In this document: piece by piece, positions 20,123 to 28,326 of the stretch
How the letters are laid out: each line of letters begins with the position of its first letter
Position numbering within the stretch: the first letter of the stretch is position 1
Source of the DNA: Gammaproteobacteria bacterium
Lineage (GTDB): Bacteria > Pseudomonadota > Gammaproteobacteria > Steroidobacterales > Steroidobacteraceae
Reading direction: 5' to 3'
Assembly: GCA_025355645.1 (NCBI GenBank)
Contig: JANXZG010000001.1
Coordinates: forward strand, 1 to 44,726
Length of the DNA: 44,726 nucleotides
Program-made: the position numbers and the translations under genes
Notes under the pieces: model-generated
The model's database searches: none
What the model was told of the DNA's origin: nothing
The model's input: only the letters and a program-made list of their open reading frames with translations

Positions 20123-20143
20123 CATTGTATCCTTGATACAATG
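20123..20143. promoter_or_regulatory. perfect 9-base inverted repeat between DMT transporter and HiPIP genes
   Basis: Arms CATTGTATC and GATACAATG are separated by CTT. The repeat is in the 58-base divergent gap, touching the DMT start and 33 bases before the HiPIP start. On the minus strand it contains TACAAT, a 5/6 match to a -10 box. It looks like the operator of a dimeric repressor, perhaps GntR-like. An RNA hairpin is the alternative. Confidence 0.5.
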
Positions 20144-20176
20144 AGCGTGTTTCAAGCTGAATAAGGGACAACGACC

Positions 20177-20509
20177 ATGGAAAGGAACATCTCGCGCCGT
20201 GCAATATTGAAGGGCGGACTCATCGCCGGTACCCTCGTACCCGCGTTGGGACTCTTGAACAAGGGCCGCGCGGCATCGGCGATACCGCCCCTGGATAGCA
20301 AGGACCCGACCGCCAATGCGCTCGGCTATGTCGAAGACACGACCAAGGTCGACAACAACGCGAACCCGACCCATAAGAATGACCAGCGTTGTGATACCTG
20401 CGCGCAGTTCAAGCCAAGCGCAGGGGAAGCTCGCGGTGCCTGCAATATTTTCCCGGGCAAGAGCGTGGCAAACGCTGGCTGGTGCAAGACCTGGTCAAAG
20501 AAGAGCTGA
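20177..20509 (+). CDS. high-potential iron-sulfur protein (HiPIP), Tat-exported
   Basis: 110 residues. A Tat signal (SRRAILKGGLIAGTLVPALG) spans about residues 6-34. The mature part has the four cluster cysteines in CDTCAQF, GACNIF and GWCKTW, the HiPIP pattern for one [4Fe-4S] cluster. It is a soluble periplasmic electron carrier that shuttles electrons to oxidases or photosynthetic reaction centres; in a heterotroph, oxidase donation is likely. AAGGGA eight bases upstream supports the start. A candidate Rho-independent terminator follows, so it is probably monocistronic. Confidence 0.95.
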   Translation: MERNISRRAILKGGLIAGTLVPALGLLNKGRAASAIPPLDSKDPTANALGYVEDTTKVDNNANPTHKNDQRCDTCAQFKPSAGEARGACNIFPGKSVANAGWCKTWSKKS

Positions 20510-20516
20510 TCTTCCA

Positions 20517-20554
20517 CCCGCGGCCAATAAGTGGCCGGCTTACTGCGGGTTTTT
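20517..20554 (+). terminator. candidate Rho-independent terminator after HiPIP
   Basis: CCCGC (20517-20521) pairs with GCGGG (20545-20549), with further GGCC/GGCC pairing inside, followed by five Ts. It overlaps the last codons of the convergent DUF6600 gene. Confidence 0.5.
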
Positions 20555-22369
20555 CTCGGGAGGCCTGCGAGGTGCCACCGGCGGTGGTGCCTCCTTCTTT
20601 GCAGGTGCCTCTGCGGATCGTTCACTGTGGACCCGCTCGCTGGTATCGAGCGGCGGTGCCGGTCGCTGCGATATCGGCGCATGTTCCACTGGCAGCGCGG
20701 GACGCACGGCTGTCTGGGCAGGACGATCCATCGGCGGTGTCGGCCGCTCTGGTGCGGACCGTGGCATCACGAGCGGACGGTCGACCCGGCCCGCGGGCGC
20801 GGCGCTGCGAGCAGCAGCGTCGTTATCGGGAAGTGATTCATGGGGAGACTGTCGCACAACGGGCGCCGGATGCATCGCCAGCGCATCATTCCTACCGGGA
20901 GCCTCACTCAGCGGCGGCTCGAACGCCCGAGGCAGCGCATGCGCCACGGGCACGCTGGTCAGGACCAGGCGACTCTGCTCGGGTGCAGCGCCCCGCCTGA
21001 GCGCGGGCGGCGCGGAGCGCGCGACAGTGGGTGTGCTGAAGATCGTGTGCGGCGGAACCGGCGCCGCTGCGCGCCCGGGTAGTGCTGCACGCACCAGACT
21101 CGTGCGTGTCGGCTGCACCGAATTGCCTGCACTAATGAGCATCTGATCCGCCCCGATGGATCTTGACTCGCCATTGACCGGACGAGCCGAGGTGAACGCC
21201 TCGCGGGTGGCCGCCAGCACTGCACCGGCAATGGCCTGGTTGGCGTAGCTCGGCGCACTGGCCAAAGTCTCGTAGGACATCGTCACGATGCTATCGATGT
21301 AAGTGTTGCTGACATTTACGCGCCGCAAGTAGGCACTGCTGACAGATCTTGAGGGGCGATACAGTTCGTTGTAGCCCAGCGCGACCCAGCTGATTCTCGA
21401 GTTCGGGCTCATGCCCCAGGCAACCAGCGCCGGCGCGTACACCGGGCGCACGGTCAACTGCCCCGGCGACCAGGCCCAGCCCGCCCTGCCATGCACCCAG
21501 CGTCCGTAGTGAAACGGCACGAAGCCCCATGGGGCGTTGTCGACCCATGTCCATCCCCACGGCGCCACCCATATCCAGCAACCCTGGGAGTAGGGCGCCC
21601 AGCCGGCATCCACCGGCGGATACCACACCGACCCATAGTCCGGATCCGCTTGCCAGTTGCCGTATCCATCGAGCTCGTTGTAGCCCGTCACGTCGCGCGA
21701 CATGAAATTAGCGGTCAATGATTCATCTTCGCGCTGATCGAGGTACTGCGACCATTGATCAAGCTTGTCGGTGGGAGGCAAATCGCTGAACTGCACACCG
21801 AGTGTGTCGGTGCCCTGGAACATTCCCTGCTGCTGCTGCTGCAGGTTGAAGCTTTGACTCTGGCCCGCGACTTCCGCCTGGCCACGCCATACGGCAACGA
21901 CGACGGCATCTCCCGTGTCATTGACATCGATGCGATATTGCCCGGCCTGAAGCAGCGAGATAGCGCTATTGGGTGTGTCTACTTCAATCGCTTCGTCGGG
22001 CGAGAGGTAGCGCAGGCGCAGATTCATGGACCCTGCACTCAGTCGCAACTGCGCGACGCGGTCACCGACATTCAGGAGCTGCAGGCCCGTGTTCGCGCCG
22101 AGGCGGATTGCGGCGGACCCAATGTGCAGCTCGGCTCGAGAATTGGCATCAATCCAGACCTTATCGCCCGTGGTAAGCGGGCGATTCGCAAGGTCTGCGG
22201 TCCAGTCTCTGGCGCCTGCGAGTTGCGCGGCAGCCGCCCCCTCGACCAGGTCGAGCACAGCAACGCGTTCGGGCGGATCGCCCTCATCGGCATGGCCCAC
22301 GGAGGCCAGCAACAGCAGCGTGGCAGCGGCAATGCCGCTGATCATTCGCCCTGCGGGTCGCCCGCGCAT
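20540..22369 (-). CDS. exported FecR-domain/DUF6600 protein with Pro-rich tail
   Basis: About 609 residues. A signal peptide (MISGIAAATLLLLASVGHA) is followed by a FecR-like beta domain (about 40-190, with LTTGDKVWIDANSRAELHIG), a short QQQQQ run, and a DUF6600 region very rich in Trp, Tyr and Gly (for example WAPYSQGCWIWVAPWGWTWV). The final 200 residues are Pro/Ala-rich and low in complexity. Such proteins sit in the periplasm or on the outer membrane, and their role is unknown. I choose ATG 22369, one base after the kinase stop (TGA-C-ATG); a second in-frame Met is eight codons on. It is the last gene of the thioredoxin-ROK-DUF6600 operon. Confidence 0.85.
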   Translation of the reverse strand: MRGRPAGRMISGIAAATLLLLASVGHADEGDPPERVAVLDLVEGAAAAQLAGARDWTADLANRPLTTGDKVWIDANSRAELHIGSAAIRLGANTGLQLLNVGDRVAQLRLSAGSMNLRLRYLSPDEAIEVDTPNSAISLLQAGQYRIDVNDTGDAVVVAVWRGQAEVAGQSQSFNLQQQQQGMFQGTDTLGVQFSDLPPTDKLDQWSQYLDQREDESLTANFMSRDVTGYNELDGYGNWQADPDYGSVWYPPVDAGWAPYSQGCWIWVAPWGWTWVDNAPWGFVPFHYGRWVHGRAGWAWSPGQLTVRPVYAPALVAWGMSPNSRISWVALGYNELYRPSRSVSSAYLRRVNVSNTYIDSIVTMSYETLASAPSYANQAIAGAVLAATREAFTSARPVNGESRSIGADQMLISAGNSVQPTRTSLVRAALPGRAAAPVPPHTIFSTPTVARSAPPALRRGAAPEQSRLVLTSVPVAHALPRAFEPPLSEAPGRNDALAMHPAPVVRQSPHESLPDNDAAARSAAPAGRVDRPLVMPRSAPERPTPPMDRPAQTAVRPALPVEHAPISQRPAPPLDTSERVHSERSAEAPAKKEAPPPVAPRRPPEKNPQ

Positions 22370-22370
22370 G

Positions 22371-23288
22371 TCACGCCGCTCCGATGCAGGCGGAATGGGG
22401 TCGGCTCGCCGCGTCGATCCCAAGCGCGAGTGCACCGAGAATACCCGCCTGCGCGCCCAGCGCCGGGGATACAATGAATTGATCGAGTCCCACGAGCACT
22501 TGCGCGCGATCTACATATCCATGCAGCCAGTGCTTCATCCGCTCGCGGATCTTCGGCAACAGGCGCGTCTGGCTCATGACGCCACCGCCCAGCACAATCC
22601 GGCGCGGCGAGGTTGTCAACACCAGCGTCATGCACAACTGGCCCAGGTAGTCCGCCTGGATATCCCATTGGGGATGATGCGGGTCGAGCTGATCAAGGCT
22701 CGCGCCGCTGCGTGCGATGATCGCTGGGCCCGAGGCGAGGCCCTCGAGGCAATCGCCATGAAAGGGGCACACGCCCACAAAATCGCGGTCCGCCGGGTGG
22801 CGGCGCGGCAGGACATGGCCGATTTCCGGATGCAGCAAGCCGTGCACCGGGCTACCCGCAACCAACGCGCCGCCGCCGATCCCGGTGCCAACTGTCACGT
22901 AGATTACGTCGTCCACATCGCGCGCCGCTCCCCATCGATGTTCGGCAATCGCCGCGGCATTGACATCCGTGTCGAACCCGACCGGGCACGAAAACTCGCG
23001 CCCGAGCGTGCCGGCAAGGTCGATCATGCACCAACCGGGTTTAGGCGTTCTCAAGATGTAGCCGAAATGCGCGGACGTCCGGTCAAGCTCGACCGGCCCA
23101 AAGGCCCCGACGCCAACTGAGGTAATTTTCCCATGGGCGGCGCTTTGCCGTTGTAGCGAGGCGAGCATGGCCGCAAGGGTCGCCGGCGGCTCTGTAGTCG
23201 CAATGCGCTCTTCTGAGCAGAGGCGCCCGCTCTCATCACCAATCGCGCAGATGAATTTCGTGCCGCCGGCCTCGACGGCTCCAATCAA
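22371..23288 (-). CDS. ROK-family sugar kinase (fructokinase type)
   Basis: About 305 residues. The ATP-binding GAVEAGGTKFICAIG opens the protein, TVGTGIGGG is the second phosphate loop, and HPEIGH with CPFHGDCLEGLASGP supplies the zinc-binding His/Cys set and the catalytic region typical of bacterial fructokinases. It phosphorylates a hexose, likely fructose or mannose, in the cytoplasm. I place the start at TTG 23288, whose last bases overlap the upstream gene's TGA (TTGA); longer frames run into that gene with unrelated residues. It lies between a thioredoxin-fold and a FecR/DUF6600 gene, an unexpected setting for a sugar kinase. Confidence 0.88.
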   Translation of the reverse strand: MIGAVEAGGTKFICAIGDESGRLCSEERIATTEPPATLAAMLASLQRQSAAHGKITSVGVGAFGPVELDRTSAHFGYILRTPKPGWCMIDLAGTLGREFSCPVGFDTDVNAAAIAEHRWGAARDVDDVIYVTVGTGIGGGALVAGSPVHGLLHPEIGHVLPRRHPADRDFVGVCPFHGDCLEGLASGPAIIARSGASLDQLDPHHPQWDIQADYLGQLCMTLVLTTSPRRIVLGGGVMSQTRLLPKIRERMKHWLHGYVDRAQVLVGLDQFIVSPALGAQAGILGALALGIDAASRPHSACIGAA

Positions 23289-24832
23289 GCGGCCCCCGCG
23301 AGAAAATTCCGGCAGCTCGCCAGCCCTGCATCCTGACCCGGCAGCTTTGCGCACACGCCCTGCATGCGTTTGCGTATCTCGCGCAGGTCCACATCGTAGG
23401 TATGATCCGCGTCCCATATTCGCAAGCGGCCATCGAGCTTTTCAAGGTGCATCCGGGTCCTCGCCAGGATCCGGTTCGGGCCGTCCAGATCGCCAATTAC
23501 TGCAGCTGCCACCTCGCGAATGTGCTTGCGGTCGGTCGGGGTCATGCGAAGCAGCGCACTGAGATACATATCGCCCCACTGGAACCGGGTAGCCGTACCT
23601 AGCGACTCGCGGTAGGCCCGCTCGAACCATCCGAGCGCCTCAGGCGTATGCCCAAGCTTCTCCTCCAGCTCGCCAAGATCGACCATGTAGTAGTAAGGCG
23701 TCTGGGAGGTCAGCACTTCGCCGCGCAGCAGCGCCCCTTCAGCCGTATCGTCATCGAGCTGCGCATAGACATAGGAGACCGCGTTGACGAGCCCACCGCG
23801 CACGTACGGGTCGCTTTTCTTGGCAAGCGAGGCGGCCACCCGCCGGCGTGCATCCTCGACCAGCGCATCTGGCAGGGGCGCAGGCGCACTGAACTGCTTA
23901 ATCAGCTGCAGCTTGGTGCCGATTGCATAGAGTTGGTCGGCATCAATCCTGTGCGGATCATTCGCCGCCGCATCCATCGTGCGCTCCCAGTTGCGCCTGA
24001 ATGAGTCGCTCGCGGCCGGTCCCTGCGCCATTACCTTGGCAAAGAAAGCGGCATCCAGACCCTCGAGCGCATCGACCAACGCGGCGGCGATCGCAGGATC
24101 AGCCAGGATGACGCTAACCTGCGCAACGGAGTTGTCCGACATCGACAGGCTTGTCGCGATCACCTTCAGGCGAGCACGCTCGACCGCGCTGGCGCCCGCA
24201 CAGTTGCCCGCCGCTATGGCCAGCGCCGCACCGAGCTTAATGCGCTGCTCGGGCGAATAGTCCGCAAGTTCCCAGCCGTAATAGGCAAGGCGCTGGCATT
24301 CGACAGGCTTCAGCGTCGCGGGCCTTGCGCTGAGCGTTGCCATTACGTCGGCGATCGGCGTGATGTCACTTTGCGCTACGTCCAGAAGGTCGGCATACAG
24401 CGACAGGTCCATGCCACCGGAGAGTCGGGTCACCTCGCGCCGATCGCTGCGAAGGATCACGACCGTCGGATAGCCCAGCACGTGAAAGGTCTCGCCCCAT
24501 TTCTGCGCGCCCGGGTCGTCTCCGTCAAGATAGACCGCGACGAACTGGCGTGTCTTCGCGATGAAGTCGCTGCGCAGGAAAACGGAGGACTTCAGCTGCT
24601 GGCAGGGCGGGCACCACTTGGCGCCCCAGTACAGGAATACAGGCTTATTATCGCGGGCCGCTACCTTGAATGCGCTGGCCACATCGCCCGGGTACCAGGC
24701 TATTCCCGACGCATCAGCGTCGCCCGTGGGTGCGTCGGCGGAGGCGCGGACGGGCGTCATGGCGAGCAAAGTGCAGATCACACCCATGGCTGGCAGCAGA
24801 TGGCGGCCGATATGTAAATGCTCAAAGCGCAT
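23285..24832 (-). CDS. exported thioredoxin-fold protein
   Basis: 515 residues. A signal peptide of about 31 residues (LLPAMGVICTLLAMTPVRASA) leads to a thioredoxin domain at about 40-150 with the active-site WCPPC in LYWGAKWCPPCQQLKS and the cis-Pro segment LGYPTVVIL. The remaining 350 residues are helical and hold no domain I can name. It is a probable periplasmic thiol reductase or isomerase. It is the first gene of a three-gene minus-strand operon and overlaps the kinase start. Its promoter is TTGTTG-17-GATAAT within the divergent gap. Confidence 0.85.
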   Translation of the reverse strand: MRFEHLHIGRHLLPAMGVICTLLAMTPVRASADAPTGDADASGIAWYPGDVASAFKVAARDNKPVFLYWGAKWCPPCQQLKSSVFLRSDFIAKTRQFVAVYLDGDDPGAQKWGETFHVLGYPTVVILRSDRREVTRLSGGMDLSLYADLLDVAQSDITPIADVMATLSARPATLKPVECQRLAYYGWELADYSPEQRIKLGAALAIAAGNCAGASAVERARLKVIATSLSMSDNSVAQVSVILADPAIAAALVDALEGLDAAFFAKVMAQGPAASDSFRRNWERTMDAAANDPHRIDADQLYAIGTKLQLIKQFSAPAPLPDALVEDARRRVAASLAKKSDPYVRGGLVNAVSYVYAQLDDDTAEGALLRGEVLTSQTPYYYMVDLGELEEKLGHTPEALGWFERAYRESLGTATRFQWGDMYLSALLRMTPTDRKHIREVAAAVIGDLDGPNRILARTRMHLEKLDGRLRIWDADHTYDVDLREIRKRMQGVCAKLPGQDAGLASCRNFLAGAA

Positions 24833-24864
24833 CTGCCACCCACCTGTTCGGGTTTAAAACGGGC

Positions 24865-24893
24865 ATTATCAGTATACTAAATGCAACCAACAA
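24865..24893 (-). promoter_or_regulatory. promoter of the thioredoxin-ROK-DUF6600 operon
   Basis: On the minus strand -35 TTGTTG (24893-24888) and -10 GATAAT (24870-24865) are 17 bases apart, 33 bases before the start codon. The -35 is exactly the loop of the inverted repeat at 24881-24900. Confidence 0.5.
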
Positions 24894-24900
24894 GTTGCAT
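24881..24900. promoter_or_regulatory. perfect inverted repeat over the divergent promoter
   Basis: Arms ATGCAAC and GTTGCAT flank CAACAA. It covers the -35 of the minus-strand operon and ends 12 bases before the cyclase ATG. A TATACT -10-like box for the cyclase is at 24873-24878. One repressor bound here could block both directions. Confidence 0.5.
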
Positions 24901-24912
24901 AATCGGACGCCT

Positions 24913-25572
24913 ATGGACCTGGATGCCCTGCCAACGATGCGTATCGCTCGCGTCGCGCCGCCTGCGGTGAGCGCCGACCCCCACAGTGCCACGGTGTTAT
25001 TCGTCGATTTGCGCGGCTATACGGGCATTGCCGAACGGCTGCCGGCGGCGAACGTTGCACGCTTGCTCGAAGAGCTGTGCGGTGTGCTCGGCCAGGCGAT
25101 TGCGCAGAACAAGGGCAAGATCTACCACATCGCGGGCGATGGGCTCATGGCAGGGTTCGGCCTGCGCGGCTCACAATGCGAGGGCGCCACTGAGGCGCTG
25201 GCAGCCGGGCGCCAGATGCTGCTGCAATTCATTCCCATCGCCAAGCGCTGGCGCGACGAGCTCAAGATCGACACGGGCATCGGCATCGGCATACACCTCG
25301 GCGAAGTGGCGCTCGGCCTGCTGGGTCCGAACGGGCACAAGAAAGCAACCCTCGTAGGCGATACCGTCAATGTCGCGGCCCGCCTTTGCAATCGGGCGCG
25401 CGCAGGCGAAGTGCTGTTCTCGCATGCGGTTGCAACCGCCATCAATGAAGGTGGTGCCGCGGGCACCGCCGCTCCGTTCGTACAATTGCCGCGGTTCGAG
25501 CTGCGCGGCCGCACTGATCCTCTCGACATCTGGTGCCTGCCGGCGATGTCGCGCCTCGCCGTCGGGGTCTGA
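24913..25572 (+). CDS. class III adenylate/guanylate cyclase
   Basis: 219 residues, essentially one cyclase catalytic domain without sensor or membrane segment. Metal-binding D32 (FVDLRGYT) and D76 (IAGDGLMAGFG) and the transition-state pair N153 and R157 (GDTVNVAARL) are present, so activity is plausible. Aligned with mammalian adenylate cyclase, the base-selecting positions are H72 (usually Lys) and T146 (Asp or Thr), so nucleotide choice is uncertain. The ATG at 24913 is chosen because the domain begins right after it and the promoter region lies upstream. The MFS gene starts five bases after the stop, so they form a pair. Confidence 0.87.
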   Translation: MDLDALPTMRIARVAPPAVSADPHSATVLFVDLRGYTGIAERLPAANVARLLEELCGVLGQAIAQNKGKIYHIAGDGLMAGFGLRGSQCEGATEALAAGRQMLLQFIPIAKRWRDELKIDTGIGIGIHLGEVALGLLGPNGHKKATLVGDTVNVAARLCNRARAGEVLFSHAVATAINEGGAAGTAAPFVQLPRFELRGRTDPLDIWCLPAMSRLAVGV

Positions 25573-25577
25573 AGCGC

Positions 25578-26810
25578 GTGGCTTGGTCTCGGAGCCAGCG
25601 CAACGTCGTAATTGCGGCATACCTCGGCTGGACCCTGGATGCGTTCGATTTCTTCCTGATGGTGTTCATGTTCAAGGACATCGTCGCGGAGTTTCACTCC
25701 AGCATGCAGATCGTCTCGACGGCGGTGCTGCTGACCCTCGGCATGCGTCCGATCGGTGCGTTCCTGTTTGGGCGCCTCGCCGACCGCTTCGGCCGCAAGC
25801 CCACGCTGATGTGGAACATCCTCGCTTACTCGTTCCTGGAAATGGCCTCGGGGTTTGCACCTAACATGACGATGCTGCTGGTGGTGCGCGCCTTGTTCGG
25901 CGTCGCGATGGGCGGGGAGTGGGGAGTGGGTTCTGCTCTGACGATGGAAACCATTCCCGCCTCGGCGCGCGGCTTCGTGTCGGGTCTGCTGCAAAGCGGC
26001 TATCCCTCGGGTTACTTCCTGGCCTCGCTCGCCGTGTATCTTTTTTACGATAAGCTCGGCTGGCGCTACATGTTTGTGCTCGGCGCGATCCCGGCGATCC
26101 TCGTGTACTTCATCCGGCGCGGGGTCGAGGAATCCCCGGCGTGGCAGGAACAACGCCTGGCGCCCCGGCAGGGCCTCGCGGCGGTGTTGCGGCGCGACTG
26201 GAGACTTGCGCTCTACTGCATCTTTTTGATGACCGCATTCAATTTTTTCAGCCACGGCTCCCAGGACGCCTATGCGAGCCTGTTCCTGAAGGTCCAGCAT
26301 CACTTTGATACGCACTTGAGTTCGCTGATGACCGCGGTTGCCAACGTCGGGGCTATCTGTGGCGGGCTTGGCTTCGGGTGGCTATCGGAGCGGATCGGCA
26401 GGCGCCGCGCCATGATGAGCGCAGCGGTGATCGCACTTCCCGCGCTGCCATTCTGGGCATTCGGCACGGCCCCGTTGGTGCTCGCGGCAGGTGCGTTCCT
26501 GGTGCAGGTTTCGGTGCAAGGCGCCTGGGGCGTGATCCCGGCTCACCTGAACGAAATTTCCCCGCCGGAAGTGCGCGCGACCTTTCCCGGCTTCGTGTAC
26601 CAGCTGGGTAATCTATTCGCGGCGGTCAACCTGAACCTGCAGGTCGCAATCGCCGAAGCGCACGGCAATGATTATGGCCTCGCGATGGCGATCGTAGTCG
26701 CAACCGTCGCCATCGTGATATTCATGATGGTGGCATTCGGGCCCGAGCGGCACGGGGTGCCGATGAGCGCGCATCAGCGCGCCGCCGCAATACCGCTGCA
26801 TGCAACCTAG
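25578..26810 (+). CDS. MFS transporter (sugar-acid/carboxylate type)
   Basis: About 410 residues, twelve helices. The motif GRLADRFGRKP between helices 2 and 3 is the major-facilitator A-motif, and DAFDFFLMVFMFKDI in helix 1 and FGVAMGGEWGVGSAL in helix 4 match the aromatic-acid/sialate/lactate:H+ symporter branch. It imports an organic acid with protons. I favour GTG 25578, five bases after the cyclase stop, which gives a short cytoplasmic N-terminus; longer frames overlap the cyclase gene. Its last four bases overlap the convergent aldo/keto reductase. Confidence 0.88.
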   Translation: MAWSRSQRNVVIAAYLGWTLDAFDFFLMVFMFKDIVAEFHSSMQIVSTAVLLTLGMRPIGAFLFGRLADRFGRKPTLMWNILAYSFLEMASGFAPNMTMLLVVRALFGVAMGGEWGVGSALTMETIPASARGFVSGLLQSGYPSGYFLASLAVYLFYDKLGWRYMFVLGAIPAILVYFIRRGVEESPAWQEQRLAPRQGLAAVLRRDWRLALYCIFLMTAFNFFSHGSQDAYASLFLKVQHHFDTHLSSLMTAVANVGAICGGLGFGWLSERIGRRRAMMSAAVIALPALPFWAFGTAPLVLAAGAFLVQVSVQGAWGVIPAHLNEISPPEVRATFPGFVYQLGNLFAAVNLNLQVAIAEAHGNDYGLAMAIVVATVAIVIFMMVAFGPERHGVPMSAHQRAAAIPLHAT

Positions 26811-27823
26811 CGCCCGCTATCCGAAGACAAAATCCCGTCGATCTTGGCAAGTTCCGCAGCCTCGAATGCCAGGTTACGCAGTGCGCCGAGGTTATCCTCG
26901 AGCTGTTCGATTCGGCTTGCGCCAATCAGCGCGCTGGTCATGCACGGCTGGCGCAATGTCCATGCGAGTGCTAGCTGCGCAAGACTCTGACCCCTGGCCG
27001 CCGCGATTTCCGCAAGCGCGCTGATCTGTGCACGGTGCGCGGCGGTCAGGTCAGCGGGCGCCAGCGAGCGGCCCGGTTTGCCGGCGCGCGAATCTGCCGG
27101 AATATCCTTCAGGTAGCGGTTCGTCAGCATCCCTTGCGCAAGCGGCGAGAACGCAATCCCGCCAACGCCGTTGGCATCGAGCGTCTCGAACAGGCCATGT
27201 TCGGGCGTTCGCTCAAACATCGAATATTTCATCTGGTGCAGCAGGCAGGGCAGGTTCAAAGTCCGCAGCACATTGAGCGCATCTCTTGTCTGTGCGGCGT
27301 CGTAATTCGAGATCCCGACATACAAGGACTTGCCAGAGCGGACCGCCTGTTCGAGCGCACCCATGGTCTCCGCGATAGGGGTGTTGGGATCGGGGCGGTG
27401 CGAGTAGAAGATATCAACGTATTCCAGGCCCATGCGCTTCAGGCTCTGATCGAGGCTTGCCATCAGGTACTTGCGCGAGCCCCAGTCGCCGTAAGGGCCG
27501 GGCCACATGTCATAACCCGCCTTGGTTGAGATCACCAGCTCGTCCCGATACGGCGCCAAGTCCCGCTGCAGCACGCGCCCGAAGGTTACTTCCGCGGACC
27601 CATAGGGCGGCCCGTAGTTGTTGGCGAGATCAAAATGCGTGACGCCCAGATCGAACGCACGCAGCAAGATTGCGCGGCTATTATCCGCGGAATCCACCCC
27701 GCCAAAATTCTGCCACAGACCGAGCGACAGCGGTGGCAGCTTCAGGCCGTTGCGGCCGCAGCGACGGTAAGGCATGGCATCGTACCGATCGGCGCGCGCG
27801 CCGTAGGGTGCGTCGGCGTTCAT
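26807..27823 (-). CDS. aldo/keto reductase, YghZ (glyceraldehyde-3-phosphate reductase) type
   Basis: 338 residues in an NADPH-dependent aldo/keto reductase barrel. The tetrad is visible: Asp and Tyr in FDLANNYG, Lys in STKAGYDMW and His in YSHRPDPNTP. LPPLSLGLWQNFG and WGSRKYL match the YghZ/MgrA group, which reduces L-glyceraldehyde 3-phosphate and methylglyoxal. It is a detoxifying or salvage reductase in the cytoplasm. The ATG immediately follows the TAG of the eRF1-domain gene, so they are co-transcribed. The physiological substrate here is uncertain. Confidence 0.92.
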   Translation of the reverse strand: MNADAPYGARADRYDAMPYRRCGRNGLKLPPLSLGLWQNFGGVDSADNSRAILLRAFDLGVTHFDLANNYGPPYGSAEVTFGRVLQRDLAPYRDELVISTKAGYDMWPGPYGDWGSRKYLMASLDQSLKRMGLEYVDIFYSHRPDPNTPIAETMGALEQAVRSGKSLYVGISNYDAAQTRDALNVLRTLNLPCLLHQMKYSMFERTPEHGLFETLDANGVGGIAFSPLAQGMLTNRYLKDIPADSRAGKPGRSLAPADLTAAHRAQISALAEIAAARGQSLAQLALAWTLRQPCMTSALIGASRIEQLEDNLGALRNLAFEAAELAKIDGILSSDSGR

Positions 27824-28246
27824 CTATTTCAGCACCGGTCGCAATTTCGGCTCGCGGCGGGGCGCATCCAGCCTGAAATAATGGCGAACCTTGGCAATGA
27901 ACTGCCGATCAGTCATCTTGCCGGCCGATTCGAGCGCGGCCAGGCGGATGCCCGCGCCATGTCTCGCCAGTTGCTTCTTCAGTTCGAGCTTCGATTCACC
28001 CGGGCCGCAGACATAGACGCTGTGCGCCTCGCGGACCGCGGCAATGACCATGTCGTAGTAGGTGTTTAGGTGCTTCGTCATCGCCCGCTGGCGCCGATCA
28101 TCCGCAATCGGAGCCACGGAATCCGGGGCGTGCCGCGGGACTTTCTCGATGTTCGAGACAATCAGCGAAGTGTGCTGGCCGTCCTCCGTTATGGTCACGA
28201 TCAGCGCCTTGCGATGATCAATCCAGACGCCGACTTTATGGTTCAT
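27824..28246 (-). CDS. eRF1-domain (release-factor-like) host protein
   Basis: 140 residues. The start MNHKVGVWIDHRKALIV, the YYDMVIAAVREAHSVYVCGPGESK segment and the C-terminal helices match a small bacterial family related to eukaryotic release factor 1 domain 3. Its function is not established; relatives are annotated as translational machinery or attachment proteins. ATG 28246 is favoured because family members begin at this MNHK; an ATG three codons upstream and a frame reaching 28354 are less likely. It is immediately followed by the aldo/keto reductase and is divergent from the MttB-family gene with 80 bases between starts. Confidence 0.75.
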   Translation of the reverse strand: MNHKVGVWIDHRKALIVTITEDGQHTSLIVSNIEKVPRHAPDSVAPIADDRRQRAMTKHLNTYYDMVIAAVREAHSVYVCGPGESKLELKKQLARHGAGIRLAALESAGKMTDRQFIAKVRHYFRLDAPRREPKLRPVLK

Positions 28247-28326
28247 GCAGGCCATTATGCTACGGTCTCTGCGCCTTGGGTACGCGGGTCGTGGCGTTAG
28301 GCGACCCGGCAGTGCATAGTGGTGAC

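Noticed and set aside
22026..23120. 364-codon plus-strand frame
   Set aside because: It is antisense to the ROK kinase and FecR/DUF6600 genes, whose motifs and couplings are clear.
25122..26315. 397-codon open frame on the minus strand
   Set aside because: It is antisense to the cyclase and MFS genes, has a low-complexity His/Arg/Gln-rich product, no ribosome site and no family features.
28276..28326. TTG start giving 17 more residues to the MttB-family protein
   Set aside because: The ATG at 28327 fits better, and the extra residues show no family features.
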